Shown in pieces: positions 54,461-61,639 of a DNA stretch of 64,000 nucleotides (the first letter of the stretch is position 1; each line of letters opens with the position of its first letter). The DNA is from Streptomyces griseoloalbus (lineage in GTDB: Bacteria > Actinomycetota > Actinomycetes > Streptomycetales > Streptomycetaceae). The notes below the pieces were generated by a model. The model did not search any database and was not told the origin of the DNA. It saw nothing but the letters and a program-made list of their open reading frames with translations. The position numbers and the translations under genes were made by a program. The DNA lies in assembly GCA_014650015.1 (NCBI GenBank), contig BMUD01000003.1:371378-435377 (forward strand), given 5' to 3'.

Positions 54461-55272
54461 CGCGGCCCCTCCGCCACTGCACGGTCAACATCGGCCGGGT
54501 CCAGTTCCGGAGCCCCGGCCCGCAGCCACAGAAAGTATTCGACATTTCCCGAGGGTCCGGGCAGCGGACTCGCCGTCACGCCCTGCGCCCCGAACCCCAG
54601 CTCCCAGGCCTTGGCCGCCACCCCCCGTACGGCCTCGGCACGCAGCTGCGTGCTGCGGACGACTCCGCCGCTGCCCAGCCGCTCCCTGCCCACCTCGAAC
54701 TGCGGCTTGACCATCATCACCAGGTCGGCGTCCGGCGTCACGCACCGTTTCAGGGCGGGCAGCACCAGCCCGAGCGGGATGAAGGACAGATCCCCCACGA
54801 CAAGATCCACCGGCTCTCCATCGATCACTTCGAGCGTCAACTCGCGTACGTTCGTACGGTCCTTGACGGTGACGCGTTCATCATTGCGGAGAGACCAGGC
54901 GAGTTGTCCGTATCCGACGTCCACGGCGACCACGTGCGCCGCCCCCGCCCGCAGCAGGACGTCGGTGAATCCGCCGGTGGAGGCGCCGGCGTCGAGCGCC
55001 CGCCGCCCCTCGACGACCAGTCCCCGAGGCACGAAGGCATCGAGTGCGCCGGCCAGTTTGTGGCCGCCGCGCGAGACGTATTCCGGGTCGCCTGCGTCCT
55101 CGGCGACGACGATCGCGGCGGCGGTCTCCACCTGCGTGGCGGGCTTGGTCGCGACCGTCCTGCCGACGCTGACCCGCCCGGCGGCGATCAGCTGGCTGGC
55201 GTGCTCACGCGAGCGCGCGAGCTTACGGCGGACCAGCTCCGCGTCGAGACGGCGGCGTGCGACTCCTGCCAC
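54457..55272 (-). CDS. tlyA: TlyA-family rRNA (cytidine-2'-O)-methyltransferase
   Basis: A 271-residue protein with an N-terminal S4 RNA-binding domain (RRRLDAELVRRKLARSREHA, AAGRVSVG) and a FtsJ-like SAM methyltransferase. YVSRGGHKLAGAL and ALDAGASTGGFTDVLLRAGA form the SAM pocket; DLVVGDLSFIPLGLVLPAL and MVKPQFEVGRE supply the K-D-K-E-like catalytic residues. TlyA methylates 16S and 23S rRNA, which affects capreomycin sensitivity in mycobacteria. GTG 55272 has AGGAG upstream. It leads tlyA-nadK-recN. Confidence 0.93.
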   Translation of the reverse strand: MAGVARRRLDAELVRRKLARSREHASQLIAAGRVSVGRTVATKPATQVETAAAIVVAEDAGDPEYVSRGGHKLAGALDAFVPRGLVVEGRRALDAGASTGGFTDVLLRAGAAHVVAVDVGYGQLAWSLRNDERVTVKDRTNVRELTLEVIDGEPVDLVVGDLSFIPLGLVLPALKRCVTPDADLVMMVKPQFEVGRERLGSGGVVRSTQLRAEAVRGVAAKAWELGFGAQGVTASPLPGPSGNVEYFLWLRAGAPELDPADVDRAVAEGPR

Positions 55273-55279
55273 GTTCTGT

Positions 55280-55681
55280 TCAGCTCCTGTGTACGTGTGC
55301 CACGGTGGACGGGTGGTCCGAAGGGCCTCGTTGAGGGGTGGTCGGGTGACCGGCGGGAGCCGGAGGTCCCGGGCGGGCGTCGAGCGCGGTGAGCGCGTCG
55401 CGCAGCCCCCGGTGTACATCCTCGTACACCCCGACATGGCCGTCCGTGGTGAGGTGGTCCGCGTCGGCCAGCCGCTCCATGTGGGCGTCCACCTCGGGGT
55501 GGCCGGTGGGGGTGCGCGGCACGTTCAGGGGAGCGGGGGCGGCGGGGTCGTCCCCGGGCGGCGGCTGCGTCCCGGCGTGCTCCGGACCCGCGCTGCCCGG
55601 CTCCACGATGGGCGGCTCCACGATGTCCGGCTCCACGATGGGCGGCTCCGCGCCCTCCGTCTCCGGCACTGCGTCGTTCAT
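55280..55681 (-). CDS. Small conserved hypothetical protein upstream of tlyA
   Basis: A 133-residue protein. The N-terminus has a short repeat, PPIVEPDIVEPPIVEP; the conserved part is GHPEVDAHMERLADADHLTT then GHVGVYEDVHRGLRDALTAL (residues 60-100), which looks helical. The C-terminus is Pro-rich. No membrane segment or catalytic motif is seen. It ends 7 bp before tlyA, so it is co-transcribed. I do not recognise a function. Confidence 0.75.
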   Translation of the reverse strand: MNDAVPETEGAEPPIVEPDIVEPPIVEPGSAGPEHAGTQPPPGDDPAAPAPLNVPRTPTGHPEVDAHMERLADADHLTTDGHVGVYEDVHRGLRDALTALDARPGPPAPAGHPTTPQRGPSDHPSTVAHVHRS

Positions 55682-55723
55682 GCCCCGACGCTACCGCGAA
55701 CGGCTGCGGTACCGTCGTCCGCG

Positions 55724-56071
55724 ATGGCCACGATCGAGGAGTGCCGTACCGCACTCGACAAGCTTTCGGACACCATGCGGCACGCCGAGGGTGACGTCCG
55801 CGCGGCCGCGGCGATGGACCGCTCGGTCAGCTGTCACCTCACCGACCTGGACGTGACCTTCGCCGGCCGGCTCTCCGGCGGCCGGATCAAGGTGCACGAC
55901 ACGTTCTCCGGCCCGCCGCGCGAGAAGGCGCAGATACGACTCGCGATGAAGGGCGACGACCTGGTGGCCCTGGTCGACGGCGAACTGCACTTCGCCAGGG
56001 CCTGGGGGTCGGGCCGGGTGCGGGTGGAGGCGGGTCTGCGCGACCTGTTCCGCCTCAGGAAGCTCCTGTAG
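55724..56071 (+). CDS. SCP2-like sterol-carrier domain protein
   Basis: A 115-residue single-domain protein. SCHLTDLDVTFAGRLSGGRI, the DTFSGPPREKAQIRLAM strand and DDLVALVDGELHFARAWGSGRVR fit the bacterial SCP2 sterol-binding family, which holds hydrophobic ligands. The ligand is unknown. It is divergent from the small gene on its left with 42 bp between starts, so both promoters overlap. No ribosome-binding site is evident, which suggests a leaderless mRNA. Confidence 0.8.
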   Translation: MATIEECRTALDKLSDTMRHAEGDVRAAAAMDRSVSCHLTDLDVTFAGRLSGGRIKVHDTFSGPPREKAQIRLAMKGDDLVALVDGELHFARAWGSGRVRVEAGLRDLFRLRKLL

Positions 56072-56129
56072 CGCCCGGGAAGCCTCCATCACGCTCGGAC
56101 GGCCTCTGCGCCCGGACGTCCTCCGGCCC

Positions 56130-56972
56130 TCAGGAGGCTTCTGCCGCTCCCACCTTCCGCGCCGTGCCCCGGTCCCCGGCCGCCGCCCGTGCCCTGCGCG
56201 CCGCCGGCACGATCAGCGGCGTCCCCGTCTCCGGGTCGTCGATGACCTGGCAGCGCAGCCCGAAGACCTCCTCGACCAGGTCGGCGGTGACGATGTCGTT
56301 GGGCGCGCCCTGGGCGATGACCTTGCCCGCGCGCAGGGCGATGAGGTGGGTGGCGTACCGGGCGGCGTGGTTGAGGTCGTGCAGGACGGCGACCAGGGTG
56401 CGCCCCTGTTCCTCGTGCAGATCCGCGCACAGGTCCAGTACGTCGATCTGGTGCTGGATGTCCAGGTAGGTCGTCGGCTCGTCGAGCAGCAGCAGCGGGG
56501 TCTGCTGGGCCAGCGCCATCGCGATCCACACACGCTGCCGCTGGCCGCCGGAGAGCTCGTCGACGTAGCGTTCCGCCAGCTCGGCCACGCCGGTATGGGC
56601 CATCGACTCCTGGACGACCCGCTCGTCCTCGGCCGACCACTGGCGCAGCAGCCCCTGGTGCGGGTAACGGCCGCGGCCGACCAGATCGCCGACCGTGATG
56701 CCGTCGGGCGCGATCGACGACTGGGGCAGCAGGCCGAGGGTCCGGGCGACCTTCTTCGCGGGCATCGACTGGATGACCTGCCCGTCGAGCAGGACCCGTC
56801 CCTCGCTCGGCCTGAGCATCCGCGACAGGGCCCGCAGCAGGGTCGACTTGCCGCACGCGTTGGGCCCGACGATCACGGTGAAGGAGTTGTCCGGTATCTC
56901 CACCGACAGCTGCTCGGCGATGACCCGCTGGTCGTAGGCCAGGGTGACGTTCTCGGCGGACAGTCGGTTCAC
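56130..56972 (-). CDS. Iron-siderophore ABC transporter ATPase
   Basis: A 280-residue FepC/FhuC-type ATPase. Walker A is GPNACGKST, signature ELSGGQRQRVWIAMAL, Walker B LLLLDEPTTYLDI, and the H-switch AVLHDLN. It energises import of ferric siderophores with the two FecCD permeases upstream. GTG 56972 has AAGGAG four bases upstream; an ATG at 57023 overlaps the permease stop (ATGA) and would add 17 residues, so coupling to that start is also possible. The C-terminal 25 residues are a basic tail. Confidence 0.92.
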   Translation of the reverse strand: MNRLSAENVTLAYDQRVIAEQLSVEIPDNSFTVIVGPNACGKSTLLRALSRMLRPSEGRVLLDGQVIQSMPAKKVARTLGLLPQSSIAPDGITVGDLVGRGRYPHQGLLRQWSAEDERVVQESMAHTGVAELAERYVDELSGGQRQRVWIAMALAQQTPLLLLDEPTTYLDIQHQIDVLDLCADLHEEQGRTLVAVLHDLNHAARYATHLIALRAGKVIAQGAPNDIVTADLVEEVFGLRCQVIDDPETGTPLIVPAARRARAAAGDRGTARKVGAAEAS

Positions 56973-57019
56973 GGTGCTCCTTCGGTGGTCCGGCCCTCTG
57001 CCGGCGGTGGTGTCGGTGC

Positions 57020-58057
57020 TCATATCCGGCCCGCCCTGCGCTCGGTGACCAGCAGCCACAGCAGATAGCCACCGCCGAGCACGCCGGTGACCACACCCAC
57101 GGGCAACTGGTCGGCGCCGAACGCCCGCTGCGACACCCAGTCGGCGGTGACCAGCAGCGTCGCGCCCATCACCATGGCCGGCGTCAGGTTGGGCCCGGGC
57201 GAGCGGGTCAGCCGCCGGGCGAGCTGCGGGGCGGTGAGCGCGACGAAGCCGACCGGTCCGGCGGCGGCCGTCGCGGACGCGGTGAGCAGTACGGCCGACA
57301 GCATCAGCAGCAGCCGTACGCGCTCCACCCGCACGCCGAGGGCGTACGAGACGTCGTCGCCCATCTCCATCATCCTGAGCTCGCGGGAGTTGGCGAGAAC
57401 CAGCGGTACGAGGACGGCGCACAGGGCGAGCAGGGGCCAGACCTGGTCCCAGTCACGGCCGTCGAGCGATCCCGTCATCCAGACGACCGCGCGGGCCGCG
57501 TCGACGATGTCGGACTTGGTGAGCAGGTAGCCGTTGACCGCCGTGACGATCGCGGAGACACCGATACCGACCAGGACCAGACGGTATCCGTGCACGCCCC
57601 GCTTCCAGGCGAGCGCATAGATGGCGAATCCGGTCACCAGTCCGCCGACGAGCGCACCGAGGGTGACCTGGTTGGCCGTGCCGGAGAAGAGCACGATCAT
57701 CGTGAGCGCACCGGCCGTCGCCCCCTGCCCGAGGCCGAGGACGTCCGGACTGCCCAGCGGATTGCGGGAGATGGACTGGAACAGCGCACCGCCGAGGCCG
57801 AGTGAGGCGCCGACCAGCAGCCCGACCAGGACCCGGGGCAGCCGCAGCTCGGTGACGATGAACTCCTGGCCGGCGTCGCCCTCGCCGACGAGGGTCCTGA
57901 GCACGTCGGCGGCGGGTATCGGGAAGTCGCCGGTGCCGATCAGCACCACGCTCGCGGTGAGCGCCGTGACCAGGAGCAGCACGACGACGGTGAGGGCGCG
58001 TACATCCAGCCGGACCGAGAGGCCGCCGGGAGTGCGCACCGCGCGGTTGGTCTTCAC
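57020..58057 (-). CDS. FecCD-family iron-siderophore permease (second)
   Basis: A 345-residue permease with about nine or ten membrane helices. LPRVLVGLLVGASLGLGGAL and SISRNPLGSPDVLGLGQGA are FecCD landmarks, and MEMGDDVSYALGVRVERVR is the loop that contacts the ATPase. GTG 58057 overlaps the stop of the first permease as GTGA. It forms the membrane pore with the first FecCD protein. Confidence 0.93.
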   Translation of the reverse strand: MKTNRAVRTPGGLSVRLDVRALTVVVLLLVTALTASVVLIGTGDFPIPAADVLRTLVGEGDAGQEFIVTELRLPRVLVGLLVGASLGLGGALFQSISRNPLGSPDVLGLGQGATAGALTMIVLFSGTANQVTLGALVGGLVTGFAIYALAWKRGVHGYRLVLVGIGVSAIVTAVNGYLLTKSDIVDAARAVVWMTGSLDGRDWDQVWPLLALCAVLVPLVLANSRELRMMEMGDDVSYALGVRVERVRLLLMLSAVLLTASATAAAGPVGFVALTAPQLARRLTRSPGPNLTPAMVMGATLLVTADWVSQRAFGADQLPVGVVTGVLGGGYLLWLLVTERRAGRI

Positions 58058-59097
58058 AGCTGGGCCGTCCTCCGCCGTCGTACGAGATAGATGAAGACCG
58101 GGCCGCCGAGGAGCGCGGTGACGATGCCGACCTGGAGTTCGGCGGGCCGGGCCACGATCCGGCCGAGTACATCGGCGCCGAGCAGCAGCACGGGCGACAG
58201 GATCGCCGCGTACGGCAGGATCCAGCGCAGGTCGGGCCCGGTGAAGGAGCGCACGACGTGCGGCACCATCAGACCGACGAACATGATCGGCCCGCAGGCT
58301 GCGGTCGCGGCCCCGCACAGCACGGTCGCGGCGAGCATGGACAGTGCGCGGGTGCGGTTGAGGTTGGCGCCGAGCGCCCTGGCGGTGTCGTCTCCCATGG
58401 CCATGGCGTTGAGCGGCCGGGCGAGCGCGAGCGCGAGGACGAAGCCGGCCAGCAGGAACGGCAGGACCTGTTCGATGGTCGAGTCGTCGCCCGTGGCCAG
58501 CGAACCCACCGTCCAGAAACGCATCCTGCCGAGCGCCGCGTCGTCCAGGATCATGATGGCCTGGAGATAGCCGTACAAGGCCGCGCTGATGGCCGTACCG
58601 GCGAGGGCGAGCCGCACCGGCGTCGCGCCCCGGCTGCCGCCGAGGAACCACACCAGCGCGCCCACGGCCGCCGCACCGCAGAACGCGAACCACACGTAAC
58701 CGGACAGCGAGGTGACGCCGAAGAAGGTGATGGCGCTGACCACGGCCGCGGACGCGCCCGCGTTGATGCCGAGCAGTCCGGGATCGGCCAGCGGGTTGCG
58801 GGTGAGCGCCTGGAGCACCGTCCCCGCCAGGCCCAGCGCGGCGCCGACGAGCACGCCCAGGACGGTTCGTGACAGCCTGTCGGCCACGACGACGTCGCCA
58901 TAGGTGCCCGATTCCTCGAACAGGCCGTGCCAGACCTGCTCCAGGGACAGCTCCTTCGCGCCGACCGCGATGCTCGCCACTGCGACGAGCACCAGGATCA
59001 GCACGGAGACGAGCAGCCCGAGGACACGGACCGCCCGGCGATTCGGGGGCGCGGGGGCGGTTTCCGCGCGCTGTTCGGGGGGACTCTCGACCAACAC
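58054..59097 (-). CDS. FecCD-family iron-siderophore permease (first)
   Basis: A 347-residue permease with the same landmarks: RLSRTVLGVLVGAALGLAGT, LTRNPLADPGLLGINAGASA and MAMGDDTARALGANLNRTRAL. The GTG start is only five bases from an iron box, so transcription probably begins at or near the start codon. No siderophore-binding lipoprotein gene is in the operon; the receptor must be encoded elsewhere. Confidence 0.93.
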   Translation of the reverse strand: MLVESPPEQRAETAPAPPNRRAVRVLGLLVSVLILVLVAVASIAVGAKELSLEQVWHGLFEESGTYGDVVVADRLSRTVLGVLVGAALGLAGTVLQALTRNPLADPGLLGINAGASAAVVSAITFFGVTSLSGYVWFAFCGAAAVGALVWFLGGSRGATPVRLALAGTAISAALYGYLQAIMILDDAALGRMRFWTVGSLATGDDSTIEQVLPFLLAGFVLALALARPLNAMAMGDDTARALGANLNRTRALSMLAATVLCGAATAACGPIMFVGLMVPHVVRSFTGPDLRWILPYAAILSPVLLLGADVLGRIVARPAELQVGIVTALLGGPVFIYLVRRRRTAQL

Positions 59098-59101
59098 GCA
59101 G

Positions 59102-59120
59102 TTAGGTTAGCCTACCCTGC
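59102..59120 (-). promoter_or_regulatory. Iron box (DmdR/IdeR-type) before the siderophore importer
   Basis: TTAGGTTAGCCTACCCTGC on the plus strand matches the 19-bp iron-box consensus TTAGGTTAGGCTAACCTAA at 15 positions. It sits directly before the start of the first permease, so iron-bound DmdR1 would repress the operon. Confidence 0.78.
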
Positions 59121-59173
59121 CGATTCGATCACGATACCGAGGTTCGGAACCACAGGTCGCGGGTGTCGCTCCC

Positions 59174-60202
59174 TCACCACCCCAGTCGCGCCAGGGCCTT
59201 CCCGCCGTCCAGGTCGCACACACCGTCCCCGGCCGCCGTCCACGCCGCCGCGCACAGCGCACGGAGCCCGTCCAGCGCGCCACCGTCCCCGTCCAGCTCC
59301 AGCCCTCCCGCACCGGCCTTCGCCGTCCAGCCACCGCACCGGAACCCGTCGCCCACCCCGACGACCTCCGGCTGCCCGGTGAGCATCCCGCGCAGGTCGG
59401 CGTCGACATACGTCGGCCGGTGCTGCGGCGGCGCGGCGAGCAGGTGCGCGCCGTCGGTCACCCCGGTCAGCACCAGCAGCGAGTCGACCTCGCCGTTGAA
59501 CGCGCCCTCGATGTCCGTGTCCAGCCGGTCCCCCACCACCAGCGGCCGCCGGGCGCCCGTGCGCAGGATCGTCTCCCGGTGCATCGGCGGCAGCGGCTTG
59601 CCCGCGACCTGCGGCTCGGCGCCCGTGGCGATCCGTACGACCTCCACCGCCGCGCCGTTGCCCGGGGCGATGCCCCGGCCGCTGGGAATGGTCAGGTCGG
59701 TGTTGGACGCGAACCACGGCACCCCGCGCGCGACGGCGTAGCACGCCTCCGCGAACCGTCCCCAGGGCAGCTCCGGCCCGCCGTACCCCTGCACGACCGC
59801 CACCGGATCGTCGTCCGCCGACTCCACCGGCACGAGCCCGCGTTCCCGCAAGGCCACCCGTAGTCCCTCGCCGCCGATCACCAGCACCCGGGAGTCCTGC
59901 GGCACCTGCTCACTGATCAGCCGCGCGACGGCCTGCGCGGAGGTGATGATGTCGCCGGCCTCCGCCGGTATCCCCAGCTCGGTCAGGTGCCCGGCCACCA
60001 CGTCGGGGGTGCGCAGGGCGTTGTTCGTCACGTACGCGAGGTGCATACCGCCCTCACGGGCCGACGCGAGCGACTCGACCGCGTGGGCGATCGCGTTCCC
60101 GCCCGCGTACACCACTCCGTCGAGGTCGAGCAGCGCCGTGTCGTACGCCTTGCTCAGGGCCTGCCCACTGCCCTCGGGCCTCGTCCTGACGCTCCGGCTC
60201 AT
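59174..60202 (-). CDS. HAD-family sugar-phosphate phosphatase, NagD type
   Basis: A 342-residue HAD hydrolase of the class IIA (NagD/PGP) type. Motif I is LLDLDGVVYAGG, motif II the YVTNNALRTPD region, the cap segment holds VQGYGGPELPW, and motif III/IV GKPLPPMHRETI and VVGDRLDTDIEGAFNG. It probably dephosphorylates small sugar phosphates or 2-phosphoglycolate. The last 80 residues form an extra domain with Gly/Ala-rich sequence. It lies upstream of the iron importer in the same direction but without coupling. Confidence 0.88.
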   Translation of the reverse strand: MSRSVRTRPEGSGQALSKAYDTALLDLDGVVYAGGNAIAHAVESLASAREGGMHLAYVTNNALRTPDVVAGHLTELGIPAEAGDIITSAQAVARLISEQVPQDSRVLVIGGEGLRVALRERGLVPVESADDDPVAVVQGYGGPELPWGRFAEACYAVARGVPWFASNTDLTIPSGRGIAPGNGAAVEVVRIATGAEPQVAGKPLPPMHRETILRTGARRPLVVGDRLDTDIEGAFNGEVDSLLVLTGVTDGAHLLAAPPQHRPTYVDADLRGMLTGQPEVVGVGDGFRCGGWTAKAGAGGLELDGDGGALDGLRALCAAAWTAAGDGVCDLDGGKALARLGW

Positions 60203-60274
60203 TCCGCATCGCTCCTCGTTCGACGGTTTTCCCCCGATCATCCCCCATGCCACCGACACCCGTACGATGCCGGG

Positions 60275-61564
60275 ATGAACACCGCGGGTCACTCGGAAGC
60301 AACGGCGCCCCGAGGCCTGGAACTCACCCCGTTCCGTGGCCTTCGTTACGACCCCGACCGGGTCGGCAGTCTGGCCGCCGTGACATCCCCGCCGTACGAC
60401 GTCGTCGTCCGCCCCGACGGCCTGCACCACCTCCAGTCCGCCGACCCGTACAACATCGTCCGGCTGATCCTCCCGGAGGCGGACACGCCCGGGGCGCGCA
60501 ACGCCCAGGCCGCCGACACTCTGCGCCGCTGGCGCTCCGAGGGCGTCCTGACCGCGGATCCGGAGCCCGGCCTGTACGTCTACGAGCAGCGCGACGGCGA
60601 CGGCATGGTGCAGCGCGGCATCATCGGCACGGTGCGCGTCTGCGACCCCGACGAGCAGGTGGTCCTGCCGCACGAGGACGTCATGCCGCACATCGTCGCC
60701 GACCGCGCGGACCTCATGCGGGCCACCTCCGCCAACCTGGAACCGCTGCTCCTCACCTACCGCGGCGACGGCTCCGCGACCGCCGCCGCCGACCTGATCG
60801 ACCGCACGGCCGCACAGCCACCCCTCCTTGCGACCACCACGGAGGACGGTTTCCACCACCGTCTGTGGTCCGTCACCGATCCGGCCGCCCTGGCCGCGGT
60901 CCGGAGGGACCTCTCCGGCCACCAGGCTCTCATCGCCGACGGCCACCACCGCTGGGCGACCTACCGCCGCCTCCGCGCGGAGCACCCCTCCCCCAGCCCC
61001 TGGGACCACGGCCTGGTCCTCCTCGTCGACACGGCCCGCTATCCCCTGCGCGTCCGCGCCATCCACCGCCTGCTGCTCGGGCTGCCGGTCGCGGACGCCC
61101 TGACCGCACTCGACGGCCTGTTCCGTGTCCGCAGCCTCGACGCCCCCCTCGCCGAGGCGATGGACGCCCTGGCGGAGGCGGCCTTGGGCGGCAACGCCTT
61201 CCTCCTCGCCGGAGAGGGTGCCTTCCATCTCGTCGACCGTCCGGATGCGGATCTGCTGGCCCGTACGGTCCCGGTCGACCGCCCGGTGGCCTGGCGCACC
61301 CTGGACGCGACGGTCCTGCACGCCACGCTCCTCGATCACGTCTGGCGCGTTCCCGACTCCCCGGCCCACATCGCCTACATCCACGACACGGCCGCCACGG
61401 TCGAGAAGGCGCGACGCGACGGCGGCACGGCCGTCCTGATGCATCCGGTGCACGAGGACGTCGTCCGCGACCTCGCGCGCCAGGGCGTCACGATGCCGCG
61501 CAAGTCGACGTCGTTCGGCCCGAAGCCGGCCTCCGGCCTGGTCCTGCGCGCGCTCGACCTCTGA
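60275..61564 (+). CDS. DUF1015 family protein
   Basis: A 429-residue cytosolic protein of the DUF1015 (SpoVR-unrelated) family. Landmarks: FRGLRYDPDRVGSLAAVTSPPYDVV at the N-terminus, DPYNIVRLILPE, GLYVYEQRDGDGMVQRGIIG, EQVVLPHEDVMP, and IADGHHRWATYRRLR, which looks like an active-site or ligand motif. Its biochemical role is not settled. No ribosome-binding site is evident and TACGAT lies nine bases before the ATG, so the mRNA may be leaderless. It is divergent from the HAD gene. Confidence 0.85.
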   Translation: MNTAGHSEATAPRGLELTPFRGLRYDPDRVGSLAAVTSPPYDVVVRPDGLHHLQSADPYNIVRLILPEADTPGARNAQAADTLRRWRSEGVLTADPEPGLYVYEQRDGDGMVQRGIIGTVRVCDPDEQVVLPHEDVMPHIVADRADLMRATSANLEPLLLTYRGDGSATAAADLIDRTAAQPPLLATTTEDGFHHRLWSVTDPAALAAVRRDLSGHQALIADGHHRWATYRRLRAEHPSPSPWDHGLVLLVDTARYPLRVRAIHRLLLGLPVADALTALDGLFRVRSLDAPLAEAMDALAEAALGGNAFLLAGEGAFHLVDRPDADLLARTVPVDRPVAWRTLDATVLHATLLDHVWRVPDSPAHIAYIHDTAATVEKARRDGGTAVLMHPVHEDVVRDLARQGVTMPRKSTSFGPKPASGLVLRALDL

Positions 61565-61583
61565 TCGGCCCATGGCCCATGCC

Positions 61584-61616
61584 GAAGGGGCGGGCCTCCA
61601 CGAGACCCGCCCCTTC
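61584..61616. terminator. Bidirectional terminator between DUF1015 and RGG-repeat genes
   Basis: GAAGGGGCGGG pairs with CCCGCCCCTTC across an 11-base loop, between two convergent stops. Confidence 0.75.
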
Positions 61617-61639
61617 ACACCCGCTCTTCGCCGCGGACG

